From contig JALDNG010000079.1 in assembly GCA_024349245.1 (NCBI GenBank), forward strand, positions 434,001 through 498,000: 64,000 bases of DNA, given 5' to 3'. The notes below the pieces were generated by a model. The model had not been told where the DNA came from and did not search any database. It worked only from the letters and a program-made list of their open reading frames with translations. Below, one piece after another: positions 1 through 11,517 of this stretch (its first letter is position 1; each line of letters begins with the position of its first letter). The translations under genes were made by a program, and so were the position numbers. Origin of the DNA: Neodontobutis hainanensis. Its lineage: Eukaryota > Chordata > Actinopteri > Gobiiformes > Odontobutidae.

Positions 1-258
1 AACAAGCTTTAAGCTGAAAGTGAGTCCGATCTGTTTTAATAGGATCTCTATTAGCTCAAAGGATTATCACGCTGTCAACATCTCGTAATTGTGTTCGACA
101 GTTTGTGATTAGTTTGAGGGGATGCAGAACTGGTTTGGTGGAAACAGGTTGCGCTCCTGATTGTGTGAAGTTGTGGTGGGTGGTTGTGCTGGGTGGGGTG
201 AGCGTATGTTCATAAAGAGGGTTTGGCCCGATCGGCTCACCTCATTCTCTCTGTCGTC
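1..258 (+). promoter_or_regulatory. Upstream region of the chemokine gene
   Basis: No gene is seen here. It lies directly upstream of the chemokine start codon at 259. A TATA-like CATAAAG at 211-217, about 45 bases before the ATG, could act as a core promoter for an inducible gene with a very short 5' leader. This is motif reading only; the transcription start is not known. Confidence 0.3.
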
Positions 259-1198
259 ATGGATCTGAAAGTGGTGTTCGTGGGCGTCTGCCTGTGTGCT
301 TTTGCCATCACCTACAGCCAAGGTAAGGACCAGACCTTAAAGACAACTACAGCTAAGTTAGTCATTATTAGTAAAACTGTAGGTGCTGTGTCAAATTAAA
401 GGAGCAGAGACTTATTTCACTCACTTGTCTTGTCGGTTCTTGACAGACTTGTACTTTTGCATTAGCTCTGTGGTTAAAGAGAGGCTTGAGAATAGTATTT
501 TGTAGCTGATTTGACAATGAGCTAACTTTTAAAACATTATACAAATTTATTTTCCGTCACATCCTTACACTTATCCACCTTTGTTATTGCTACTCAGGGA
601 ATAAAATGTATAAAATGCCTTTGAAATATAACATTAAAGCAACACTATGCAATTTTTAACTCAGAAATACATAACCTCAAAATCATTTAAATATTTACCC
701 TCACACTTATTTAGATTGTTCCCTGTCATGAAAAAGGAAAGAATTAAATGAGATTTAGACTCTAAACAAATCTAATCCATATTCATTTTGCAGACTTTCT
801 TGTGCACTCTGTTTACAATGAAATGTTTTCTGTTTATTTTTTCAGCTGGCATCCCAAGCTGCTGCATTTCAACCAAAAGAAACATCCCATTTTGGGTGCT
901 ATCGAAGGTTCATCGATGGGAAGTCCAAAGCAGCAGCGGAGCCTGTGACATTCCTGCACTGATGTGAGGAGTTAATACTGTTATAGCGCTTTGTTTTTGT
1001 ATAAACCATATAAGAGTAAAATCATTTATTTATTCTTTTGTTTGCATTTTCAGTCTCTACGTAAAAGACTTTCGGAAGCCCATTTGTGCCAGTCCCAAAC
1101 TGAAGAAGGCTTTGATGAATACTCTGCTGAGGAGGAAACGCATGCATCAGAGTATAACTGACGCAGCTGGATTATTTCTGTGTTACCGATGCTTTTGA
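259..1198 (+). CDS. CC chemokine, CCL27/CCL28-like
   Basis: Three coding exons (259-322, 846-963, 1054-1198), all GT-AG and in phase, give a 108-residue secreted protein. Residues 1-20 are a hydrophobic signal peptide. The mature part has the adjacent cysteines of CC chemokines (Cys27-Cys28) and the two partners Cys55 and Cys72. The stretch GACDIPALILYVKDFRKPIC resembles the ADGDC...ILHVK...IC segment of CCL27/CCL28 more than other CC chemokines. A basic tail (LLRRKRMH, about residues 85-92) fits glycosaminoglycan binding. Two extra cysteines (104 and 107) at the very end are unusual and could form a third disulfide. Three exons with an intron just after the signal peptide is the standard chemokine structure. 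A chemokine is certain; the ccl27a, ccl27b or ccl28 orthology is inference. Confidence 0.85.
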
Positions 1199-1530
1199 GG
1201 CCTTCTGTGATTAAGACATACATAACCTAAACAGATCTGTACCTTTTGTGTAATGTAGCCTTGTTTCTGTCATGACTAATGCAAAGAAAAAGGAGAATGG
1301 AGAAGGTCATGAACATGTGCAGCTAGGGTTGTGGGTACCCTTCAATGTTTTTATAACTCATGAGATTCTGCATTCATCGTATTTTTGTATTATAAATCCT
1401 TTACGTAAAATGTCTTCTGCTTCTACCAAACACAGCTTGTAAATGCATTGCATGGGATCTCGGAAGGTGTCTTGTTTTGATGAAAAGACTTGTAATTTTA
1501 ATAAAAAATGTATCAGATGTTGGCTTTAAG
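1199..1530 (+). other. Chemokine 3' UTR with poly(A) signal
   Basis: This is non-coding sequence after the stop. An AATAAA at 1500-1505 is a good poly(A) signal, so the transcript probably ends near 1520-1530. Confidence 0.6.
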
Positions 1531-2707
1531 CATTATTTATTTCAGTGAGTGAGTGTGGATACATATAGGCAGTGCTGTTGCATGAGTAGAGGTCTATAAG
1601 GAGTGTCCTTTAAAAGTACTTCTGGGTGATTAACATTAAATGATAGCATTATAACCGATTAAAATCATAGTTGTATATATTGTATATTTTCTGCAGACTA
1701 TATACAAAATGCAGGACTGGGAATTTCCTTATCTGCACTGGGATCCATTGTGACTACCTTTTTTGCAGATTCGATGTAAGAAGTAGAATGAATAACATAG
1801 ATTTTCATCATTAAACCTAAATATACATGCAGTTTTCCTACACAGCAGGTTAGTCAGCCAAGTCCTGCACTGTTCTGCTAAGGACTTCGACAGAGTGTGG
1901 TTAAAGTCCATCAGTGCATACAGCTCAAATCACAGTCGCACATTCAATCGTAATGTGATCATTTTAGGAGGTTAAGAGGTTGAGAGCATGTTTTATGGCC
2001 AAATCTCCCTCCAGCAAGAACGCTCGGGATTATGACTCACCCAGATTCTAAAGACAGGAGCATTCTTCATCTCTTTTTTCCCAAAGACGAGCAGGTCCCA
2101 TCAAGAAAGGATAAGACATGAAAGAAACAACAAAGTCTTGAGGTTTAAAGTAGTTATTGTTTGATTCACACAGGTAATAGTTCAGAAAAATATTATATTG
2201 TTTAACATTTTATTCTTAAATTTGAAAACAATTCAAAAGGTGGGATTAGTTGAATTAGTGTCAACACCTGTTTGTGTTTAATGTGTTAAATGTTCCGTCC
2301 AATTGCACTTAACCTGTCACACAAGACACTTTAATGTGCCTCAGTTTGATTGTGATTGTGCAAGAGTTGGATGTTAATCATATTCACATTAAATGTAATT
2401 TAAATTTTATGACAAAGAAAGAAAAAAAAGACTGGTCTGTGGTAACATCACAGTGAATGGGATAAGCATCTTTACAGATTCATTTGGCTTAAAAGAAGAC
2501 CAAGAGTGAAACTTTCTACTTTGCGGTTAGCGGAAGAGAAAGGGGGCTTGGTGTTGCCCTCTCGAAGGCCAACCAACTGTTGTAGAGACTGTGGGGAAGA
2601 TGTGGCAAGTCCGTCATGTTTACCTCCTGAGGATCCTTTTGGTATCAAGCTAAAAAGACCATCACAAAATGCTGTGTCTGGAGAAAGTCCCCCAACAACA
2701 TTTAGTT
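1531..2707. other. Intergenic, nothing recognised
   Basis: AT-rich intergenic DNA between the chemokine gene and the first SINE. Short open frames on both strands have no splice context or family resemblance. No tRNA, coding exon or clear transposon end was recognised. Confidence 0.4.
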
Positions 2708-2905
2708 ATTTTAGCAGACGCTTTTATCCAAAGCGACTTGCATTAAGGTTCCATTCACCAAGTGTTACAGGACGAAAACCACTGGAGGCAAGGAGCGTTA
2801 GGTGTCTTGCCCAAGGACACAACGACAGTATGAACTGTAGGGAGAGCAGGAATCGAACCACCTACCTTCCGGTTGAAGGATGACCGCTCTACCAACTGAG
2901 CAACT
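2708..2905 (-). repeat. tRNA-derived SINE, minus orientation
   Basis: Read on the minus strand, the element starts with a tRNA-like head: an A-box like GCTCAGTTGGTAGAGCGG and a B-box like GGTTCGATTCC. It ends in the GCTTTGGATAAAAGCGTCTG tail that fish SINEs share with their LINE partners. The copy at 47545-47738 matches it along most of its length, including the internal TGTCTTGCCCAAGGACACAA block, and 63929-64000 holds the head of a third copy. It explains away the open frame that covers it. Confidence 0.85.
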
Positions 2906-3901
2906 GCTTCTGTGGTCGATATTGATTAATAATGATTTAGCAAATAACTTTTACTCTGCGGTTCCAGAAAGATTTGGCAATTAAATGGTGGAGAAAAGGA
3001 TTGGACATTACCAAATAATTTATAATGTGGAAAACTGTGTTACTGCTGTATGTTTACTTGTTAATATTTATTTTTATTGATGTAAATGACTACATATGCT
3101 TCTTTAGAAAGCTTGTGGCTTTGGTGTGACTATAAGCATTCATCAGTAACATATCAACTCAAGACAGAGCTGCTGACACATTCTCTGGCACAGTTTTTGT
3201 TCTTTTCAGAGGAGCGTGACAAGGATTTGAAGAAGGCCTAACAATCTGAACTCTGGCCAAACTGCTAATACTAGAACATTACTTTTCCTACTCCAAACAA
3301 AAGATCTAAGGGTGCAGCACGGCAGACGTTAAACAGTGTTTGATTATTAGATAACTGGAGCGTGTTTGTTTGTGTCTATTAATGTGTTACTAACAAAGCC
3401 ACAGGCTGCGACTCACCCGATAAATAAGTGGCACTTTAGGAAGACTGTCTAAAGTACAGATACAGAAGTGTTGTTTTTGTTTGTAAATACAAAGTGACAT
3501 TAGAAGTACCTTTCACCGTTCTGAAGTAAATGTATTCATGATTATTGACATAAAACCCACAAAACAAGTGGAAGGAACCATTACTTTCTGCTTCTACTAC
3601 ACAGAGAGGACAAACTGAGCACTGCTGGAGGAGAAGGACATGTTCACGTTTGAAAATACTCTGAGCGTGTACAAACCGTACAATGTACAATCCCTATCAG
3701 CCCTAAGTCCAAGATTGCACTTGTGTTTCGATCATGCTGCTGCGCCATCACTGTTCTCTCGAATATTTGTGGTTTAGTGTTTTTTTTTTTCCACTGGGTT
3801 TAAAAAAAACGCTCATCCCTGCAGGGTGCCAGGGCTGTTCACACGCTCTGCAACAAAGCAGTGAGGTGTGGAATTACAGTCTACACTTTCACTACCTGAC
3901 G
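2906..3901. other. Intergenic, nothing recognised
   Basis: Read on both strands; no coding exon, RNA gene or recognisable transposon was seen. The short open frames here have no supporting motifs. Confidence 0.35.
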
Positions 3902-4000
3902 TTGCCAAAAATACCATCCTTTGACGTAGACGTGAAATAGTGGATGTCTACGTCAAAGGTTGGTACTTTGACATCCACTATTTCATTTCTGTTTTGGCCA
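3902..4000. repeat. Interleaved inverted repeats (A-B-A'-B')
   Basis: Two inverted pairs overlap. Arm A (3912-3931) pairs with A' (3945-3964) at 19 of 20 positions. Arm B (3932-3948) pairs with B' (3970-3986) at 16 of 17. A short outer pair, TTGCCAAAA at 3902-3910 and TTTTGGCCA at 3992-4000, flanks them. Because the A and B pairings interleave, both hairpins cannot form fully at once. No gene lies nearby. A foldback transposon remnant or a replication template switch are the likely origins. Confidence 0.8.
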
Positions 4001-5799
4001 TCTGGGGAAAACGGTTTGACACTTGTTAGGCTTTGTCCCCACTATAGGACACTGCAACTACACTGCTGCGAACTCACGTTGAAATGATGCGTCTCATAAC
4101 GTCCTGTCCTTTTAAGAATGTGGAAAGTTTGGACCACACAGCTGCTCTTTGGTCTTTTGGTCAAAAAGAAGTTCGAGTTGTTGTTTTTTTACTGTAAAAG
4201 CACGCTTGGAGATAGTTTGGACTTTTGGACCAAGTACAGAAAGTTAAAGTCAATTAAACACACGAAGACCAAACAAAGACGCACTTTGAAACGCATACAA
4301 CGTTTGGTAAGGTCCTATAATAGAACCCTGCTGTTAAACAGTCCGTTTCCAAATGAGCCTTAAACCGATTAAATTAATGTCTTAAACCGTGCATTTGAAG
4401 TTTTAGCTGATACAGTCAATAATCCTTACAGGCTGCAACATTTCCAAGGGCCTTAAAAACGAATGAGGCCTTTGAGTCTACTATCCACTACCCATCACAG
4501 AGAGATCTAACAACTAATGCTCCAGATGCATTTCTGCTGGAGCCGTTCAGCCGCGACTATATGACATCATAGATTGTAAATAAAAAGTATGAAATATGAG
4601 AACAACTGGCATCTCCAACAAGCACGCATTGCCCTGGAAACTGCAACAGCGCCACCTGTGGTTGGACTGTAGGCAGAGGGAAAGAACCTGTCATAGATGA
4701 CTCCCAAAAGAATCCCTATCATTCAGATAAAAGAATCTCAGATAAAATAATCCCTATCATTCCAAGAGCATACTCTACAGAAAATACATTGAGGATTTTA
4801 TTTTATTTTGTCAAGGCACAGAAAATGAATTAAAAGACTTTCTGACATACGTAAACAGCAGTTCCAATTTCTTGAGATTTACGTGAATATAATATAAATT
4901 CCTAAACTATGGGTTCATAGCCTCTTTCATGGAATCGATCTGATAAATGTCAAGACAAAGTCTAAAACTAGAAGTCCAAATCAGGGTTGTTTCTTCACAG
5001 AAAACAATCACTTTGCTTCAAAGATTAAATAAATTTTGAAAAGACATTGGCATGTTCTTCAAGCAGAACCATTGTTACTAACCATTAGGAAAACTCCACC
5101 TTTGTTCATTCCTTAGAAGAGCACCTACTATAAAGAACAAAGTCATGTATAAAATGATCAAAATCCAGACTGACTCTATGTGGCTGACAACCACAGGCAT
5201 GTGTAGATGTGGCAACTGTGCAATAATACAACACATACTAAATCATTTAACCATCCCCATACTGAGAGAGAACTCTCCTTTTCTCAATATATCATTTTTA
5301 AATCAATGCATGTTATACAGTATATGTTCTATGTTGAATATGATCTATTTCTGTGTCCTTGTGGTCTGGCACACATAAAACGACTATTAGAACTATATAT
5401 AGAATTATAAAGAAGATAATCATGGATCAGCCTCCTCATTGAGATTTAAGGCTTACACTGTCCACCAGAGGGTGCAACATCTTGAAAAAAACTGTCTCAA
5501 AGAGAAATGTTTTGGATGTATACGTTGAATACTGTGGCACCAAATGGACTCAATAATGATTTGACCTTTTTAGGTTGAAACTTTGGGAGGCTTTGGGATG
5601 ATTGGTCCCACTCTTGATTGGGTCCATCGTCCACTTTAGACCAGATGGTTATAAAAACAAGTGTAAACCAGCAGATTATAAATGCTCTGAGGAAGGCTAC
5701 AGGCCGATAAGCGTTAGCAGCAGCTTTTTTTTAAATTTTATTTCCGCAGCTTGTACAGGCCAAAGAACTCTCTGTCTTGGATTTGAAGGTTAGTTTACT
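4001..5799. other. Intergenic, nothing firmly recognised
   Basis: AT-rich intergenic DNA. The open frame at 4118-4363 is Lys/Leu-rich and has no splice signals or motif I recognise. A CCACCAGAGGGTGC at 5462-5475 resembles part of a CTCF site. No RNA gene was seen. Confidence 0.35.
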
Positions 5800-6295
5800 G
5801 TAATGGTCTGCTCACTGGTCTCTCAAAACCAGGGTTAAGACAGCTGCAGCTTATTCAGAACTGCTCAGGTTCTAACCAAAACCAGGAAGTGCAACCACAT
5901 CAGGCCAGTTTTAAAATCTCTGCACTGGCTTCCTGTTGCTCAGAGAACAGACTTTAAAACAGCACTGCTGGTTTACAAGTCTCTTAATGTTTAGCACCAG
6001 AATCTATTTCTAAAATACTATGAGCCTCCTCGGACTCTGAGAACATCTGGGACAGGCTTCTGCTCGTGTCCAGAGTTTGAACTAAACCTGGTGAAGCAGC
6101 GTTTACGTTTCAGCAGCAAAAACCCGGAACAGCCTCAACTTTAACAATGTTCAAGGGGAAGTTAAAAACCTTCCTCTTTATCTCCGCCTACATTTAGTAA
6201 CGTCTTTTTTTATCTGTTTCTTATTCTGAATCTTGTCTATGTATTCAAAATTAGTCTGACTTGTGCTATATAAATTAAACTACCTTGTCTTGTCT
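5800..6295 (+). mobile_element. 3' end of an L2/Rex1-like LINE, decayed
   Basis: The sequence reads, with frameshifts and stops, like the last part of a LINE reverse-transcriptase ORF: LQLIQNC, then a degraded HWLP-type segment, then a degraded 'YEPPRTLRTSGTG' block. It ends in the GTGCTATATAAATTAAACTACCTTG-type 3' tail (about 6264-6290). This order is typical of fish L2/Rex1-clade elements. The copy is 5'-truncated and cannot be active. The exact family is uncertain. Confidence 0.7.
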
Positions 6296-6632
6296 CAAAG
6301 GCGAATCTGAACAAAGAAAAACTAAAATAGAGCTGGAAAAAAATAAAAATAGAAGCAGATTTGTGAAAAAGATCTTAAGCCAAAATAACCATTAGCTTTA
6401 CTTCCAACATTATAAAAGTGCCATTGTGGTATCGTAGTGTGTGACTCGATACCAGCTCGTGCCAGGTCATATCTGAGCAGTAGGTGCACGTGCACGTGTC
6501 CTGTCAATGAGGACCGCCCATTTTCCCAGAGAGGACAGGAAATCTAAAACATTACACACGGAAGGAGGACTTAGCTCGCCGCACCCGCCTGTCCTGTCCT
6601 GTCCGGATAAGAGCGTGCACAGCTCCGGTACA
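6296..6632 (+). promoter_or_regulatory. slc35d2: Presumed slc35d2 promoter and 5' UTR
   Basis: The base composition shifts from the AT-rich LINE tail to a more GC-rich stretch just before the slc35d2 start codon at 6633. No TATA box is clear. It is called a promoter by position only. Confidence 0.35.
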
Positions 6633-9600
6633 ATGACAACAACAACATGCCTCCTTGACAGCGCGCAGTCTTCCAGGACGGCGAAGTTTCTCTCCGCTGT
6701 GTTTTACGCGGGGAGCTCTTTCCTGATCACGGTGGTCAACAAAACCGTGCTGACCAGTTTCAGGTGGGTCATATATAGCCTTACTCTCAGCAGCACGTCA
6801 AGAAGTCACATATATAAACCATAGATATAAACGGATGGAAAAGGTTATAGTTCAACCACGTGACGAGTATCGCGATGCTTTTTGCAGGTTTCCCTCTTAC
6901 GCCTGTTTAGGAATCGGACAAGTAAGTGTCCAGGTGCAAACATATTCAAAGTGCATTTAGCTTTTTAATAATTTTTTTTTATTTTATTTTATTTCAGATG
7001 ATGACTACTATTGTTGTCCTATATGTGGCCAAAATGAGCAGAACGGTCCAGTTTCAGGATTTTGACAAAAGTATATTCCTTAAGGTGTGCTCTTTAAACA
7101 TTATTTTCCCTCAATAATAATCCCTTTTTTGGAAAACTGCCTCCAAAACAGTAGCTCTCTGGATAAAACATGATCTTTGGAAAATGCTCTTTTGTGAACA
7201 AAGCTCTTCAAACAGGAAAAGCATGTTTGTGCCTTCAGTCATTACACAACACTTCATTCAAGTCAATTAAACTTGAGTAATCCAGGCCTCTTGCATTCTT
7301 TACAAAGTGAAGAACAGGAAGACAATTTTCACATCTGCCACTTTTTACTGTGTACATCCTGTGTTGCATCATAATTGGGAAATATTGACAAAAACAGTCC
7401 ACACATACTTTCTAGAAGAATATATATTTTCTGCAGCTCTTTCTAGAAGAATATGTATTTTTTGCAGATCTTTCTAGAAGAATATGTATTTTTTGCAGAT
7501 CTTTCTAGAAGAATATGTATTTTCTGCAGTTATATAACATGTCATTAGTTTTTCTGTTGTTGACCGAATCTAAAGGTCACACAGTAACAACACTCTTCAT
7601 CGTGAAGCGTGTAGTTTATTCAAAGATTAGTTTATCCACAGATCATTTTTGCTTTAAATTTAAGATAATCATGAGCTAACTTTAGCACAGCTCACAGTTT
7701 TTCATGTAAAAGGTTTATGTTTATATACGTACTTCCATTACATCAAATACTCAATAGTGGCCTGGTCCTGTCATTTAAGCCATGTCTGCAGCAGTTTTTT
7801 TTTTTTTTTACAATTTGTAGAAAAACTCAACTCGTTTTTATTCACATTCTATTGACTCTTTTGATAAATAATCTGTGTTATCTTATGCTATCCTTCGGTT
7901 CAACACGGTGAATCTAATGAAACTGTGTCTCTGGATGTCCGCTGTGGGAAAATCATTTGCCCAAAAGACAACTTGTCATAAATGTTTGAGGGTGAAAAAA
8001 CTCTAATATGTTGCTTTTGTTGCCAGATTTTCCCTCTTCCTTTGCTGTATTTAGGGAATCATATCACAGGCCTGGCCAGCACCAAGAAGCTCAGGTATAA
8101 GGCATTTAGTGCACTTTTCAACGCTTCATTTTTGCCTAACTTTTGATCCCTGTTGTTCTTTTCCAGCTTACCCATGTTTACCGTATTGAGAAAGTTCACA
8201 ATTCTAATGACAATGATATTAGAAATATATGTATTAAGGTAAGTATTCTGCTTTATTCCATGTAATTGTATGATTATGGCACTTTATAATATACTCATAC
8301 ACTGTAAAACTGTTCTATGATGACTACAGGTATGACATTTGTGCAGTTTATGTCTGGATAAGAAAAAATATACATTGATTTTTCTCAGGAAGACATTTTC
8401 AAGACGGCTTGTGTACAGTGTTATGACCATAGTGCTGGGTGCGTTGATTGCTGCCAGGTCAGTATTACTTTATCATTAGCTGGATTATTTGAGGGAAAAA
8501 AAGCTATTCTATCCCTAATTTACATAACTTTCCTTTAGTTCAGACCTGGCCTTTGAATTGGAGGGTTATGTGTTTATTCTGCTCAACGATGCCTTTACTG
8601 CTGCCAACGGTGTCTATACGAAGCAAAAACTTGGGACAGAGGTAGATTTCTCTCATTAGTATCTGTTCTGTGTTCTGCTAATGAAGATCTAATGAAAAAA
8701 GCATTTGTTGTAATTTTGTTTTGACCCTCCCAAACTAAACAGGATGAGGTGTGACTACTGCCATTGTGTTTAAACGCTAACTACCTCCGTGTCCTTTATG
8801 CTATTTCAGGGTCTTGGAAAATATGGCGTCCTGTTTTATAATGCATTATTAATTGTCATCCCCACCATCTTGGCAAGTGCATTTACAGGAGACTTGGACA
8901 AGGTATATCATCTATTTTGTTCTTTATACAGTGATTAGAGCTGGGAATATGCTTCATGCCTAACCACACTATACTCGTGTCAGCAGGCAGTCAAGTTTGA
9001 AGACTGGACCCAAGCCACATTCATATTCTGTTTCCTCATGTCCTGCATAATGGGGTATTCTTACTATATTTTATCTTTACATTTATTCTCATGTGTTTTT
9101 TTGTAAAGTCTTACTTGCAGGCTTTCTGTGTTTTTAAGGTTTGTGCTGATGTATTCTATCGTTCTGTGCAGCCATTATAACTCAGCACTTACAACCACAG
9201 TAGTTGGGGCAGTAAAGGTAAGAAAACAATGATAAAGAAACTATTTTTATGGGGAGAAAAAAGGTTTCCAAGGCTCTTATCTTTGCTAATTAAAATGTTA
9301 CATTACTTATTGATGTAACAAAACAAAGGTTGTGATTATTTATAACATTATGTTCTTTGATGTCTTCATGATTAATACAAATGTCTCTGTCCTTCTGAAA
9401 CATGTTGTGTTGCCTTTATTATGCAAAGGAATATATATATATATATTTTTTCAGAATGTAGCAGTGGCCTACATTGGCATCTTTGTGGGAGGAGACTACT
9501 TGTTTTCATGGACAAACTTTTTAGGCCTCAGTATATGGTAATGTTTTTTTTTTCTTCAGTGAGTAAATTTGTTTATGAAGATGGTGTAAATTTGATATAA

Positions 9601-9716
9601 TTCACAGCTTTTCTCTTTTGGTTTTCAGTATGTTGGGCGGACTCATGTACTCGTATCTCACCTTCAACAAAATATCTCCGAGAACAACAGAAGTGGTGAA
9701 AATTCAAGCAACATAA
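6633..9716 (+). CDS. slc35d2: Nucleotide-sugar transporter SLC35D2
   Basis: Twelve coding exons: 6633-6763, 6888-6921, 6998-7084, 8027-8094, 8167-8238, 8389-8457, 8539-8641, 8810-8902, 8987-9054, 9139-9217, 9455-9537, 9629-9716. All are GT-AG and keep frame, giving 324 residues (human is about 337). Family members are multi-pass Golgi/ER antiporters that carry UDP-linked sugars into the lumen in exchange for nucleotide monophosphate. Recognisable blocks are FLITVVNKTVLTSFRFPS near the N-terminus, GNHITGLASTKKLSLPMFT, SDLAFELEGYVFILLND (about 154-170) and FVGGDYLFSWTNFLGL near the end. Hydrophobic stretches fit about ten membrane spans. The largest intron (7085-8026) holds a 31-bp tandem repeat. 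The order with znf367 and habp4 supports slc35d2 over its paralogue slc35d1. Confidence 0.93.
7409..7530. repeat. 31-bp tandem repeat, four copies
   Basis: Copies lie at 7409-7439, 7440-7470, 7471-7501 and 7502-7530 inside slc35d2 intron 3. Copies two and three are identical; the first and last differ at a few positions, and the last is slightly short. Each unit contains TTTCTAGAAGAATATGTATT, so each carries a TTCnnGAA core. Confidence 0.9.
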
Positions 9717-9899
9717 CATTTAACTAAAAAGATGGACAATTTTACATTAACCACAAGGTGGCGTCATTTCCCCTCCATATTGGAGCAATATATTTGTACT
9801 TTAAATAAATTGTCATATGTGGAAGCCTTTGTGTAGACTATTAATACTCAACACTGATTGATTAATTTTTTTTTAAAAGTACACACCAGTTCAGGATAA
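9717..9899 (+). other. slc35d2: slc35d2 3' UTR with poly(A) signal
   Basis: A short 3' UTR with AATAAA at 9804-9809, so the mRNA should end near 9825. The znf367 poly(A) signal on the other strand is at 9916-9921. The two convergent transcripts therefore end about 100 bases apart. Confidence 0.6.
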
Positions 9900-11517
9900 G
9901 GTTCAGTGATTTCTTTTTATTGAAGCCAACAATTATATCAGTGTGGAACATCTGTCAGAAGTTTTTTTTTTTTTTAATTTGTAAAAAATCCCTAATAAGC
10001 AAGCAAAAGATGCCTCTATTGATTCCACAAACCAGTGCAAGTTACTGGCAGAGGGAGACACGCAAACTAAAAATCAAAGCTTTTGATAAGTTGTGCACAC
10101 TCAATCACCTAACACATGTATATATTAAATGCCATAATTTTCTTCAACCAAACAAACTAAAAAGGGTTAGAATTACATTACGGATGGAAACAAATCATTT
10201 GGCGTTTTGATTATCAACAATCAACTTTTCTTCCAGTTTCACTTCACAAGGCTATCATGAGTCTAAGATCCCAACTAAAGAAGCCAAACAGGGCTGTTTG
10301 AGAGGATTCATACAGTGTTAAAGGATGTAGTGTTGCTTAAGAAAAGAAACCCAATCAAACAAGCACTACACAAATCCAGTCGATGCGAAACTGGAATCAA
10401 ATCCAATCTTCAGTGCATTGCAAGCTTAATCCAAAATGTAATAAAATGGGTTGCAAGTGCTTATTCTTTATAAATCATCTTGATCTAACACTACAAATGC
10501 TTTTTTTCCCCCCCTTACGTGGAATGCAACAAAAGTGAGTGATGTATGCTTTTAAACTGGTCAAAAGTTAGAAACAAGGAAAATAAACCCCACGTTAAAA
10601 AAAAACCAAGCTGAAATCACAAAAGGCGCTGTACACTGTACCATGATGCTATGCCTCAAACAAATTGTCAGTTATCTTTTAATATAAAAGATGGATAAAT
10701 GGCTTGTAAATGGGGCTGAGAGTGAATAACTGAATAAAAGGCAGTAAATTCTGTTCGTGTATGACGATGACTAAAAAGCTTAATTGCTTTAAGAATTATA
10801 GGCAAGATATGCTATAAACCAGCCCCCTGGATTACACTTGCAATGTTCTCGCTGATATAAACATCTCACCATAATTAAAACTGAACCCGCTCCTTTCTTG
10901 AATCCACCTATAACTGGCTTTTCTTCAAAAGAGCTGGATACGCGAGGCTGAACTATCAGAAACTTTCTCAGCTTGTTTCTTCCACCACTACTGTCAGTGA
11001 CATTGTGCAGCAACCCCGGAACATAAGATCACCTGACAGAATGCAACTTACAAATGCTATTTTAGAACACACCCTGTATCAATCTGTCCATCTGAGCTTA
11101 ATCCATATATACATTAGCCATCCACACACACAACCACACTCAGTCTCTTACACTCATAATATACTTAAAAACTCGTTACCATCAAAGTGCAAACAAATTA
11201 AAACTGTCTTTTTGTCTTTAGAAGACAAACGAAACATCAACATTCTTCATATAGTCAAACAAATCTACAAATATAGCAGCCTAAAAAAAAAAAAAAAAGA
11301 TAAAAATGGAAGCTGAATAAGGTGCTTTAGCTTGTGCCTTCCTGTTGCTGTGAGGGAATAGATGTTGTGTTGACAGTTCAGGTTAAAAGAGCTCTTTTTC
11401 CATCAATGACTGGTGTTACAACTTGATATTTCCAGCTAATCTAGTCACTGCTGTGCTTTGGACTGTTTCTACAGCACATTCTACAGGAAGGCTGATTGGG
11501 GAGGGGAGGTGGGCGGT
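9900..11517 (-). other. znf367: znf367 3' UTR
   Basis: About 1.6 kb of AT-rich non-coding DNA lies between the znf367 stop and an AATAAA on the minus strand (9916-9921). No other gene signal is present, so it is read as a long 3' UTR. The polypurine and polypyrimidine tracts and small open frames inside are not genes. Confidence 0.5.

Noticed and set aside
2506..2883. A 125-codon open frame on the plus strand
   Set aside because: Its second half lies within the SINE (2708-2905), and the first half shows no motif or splice context.
4118..4363. An 81-codon basic open frame
   Set aside because: No splice signals, no motif and AT-driven composition. Nothing supports a gene.
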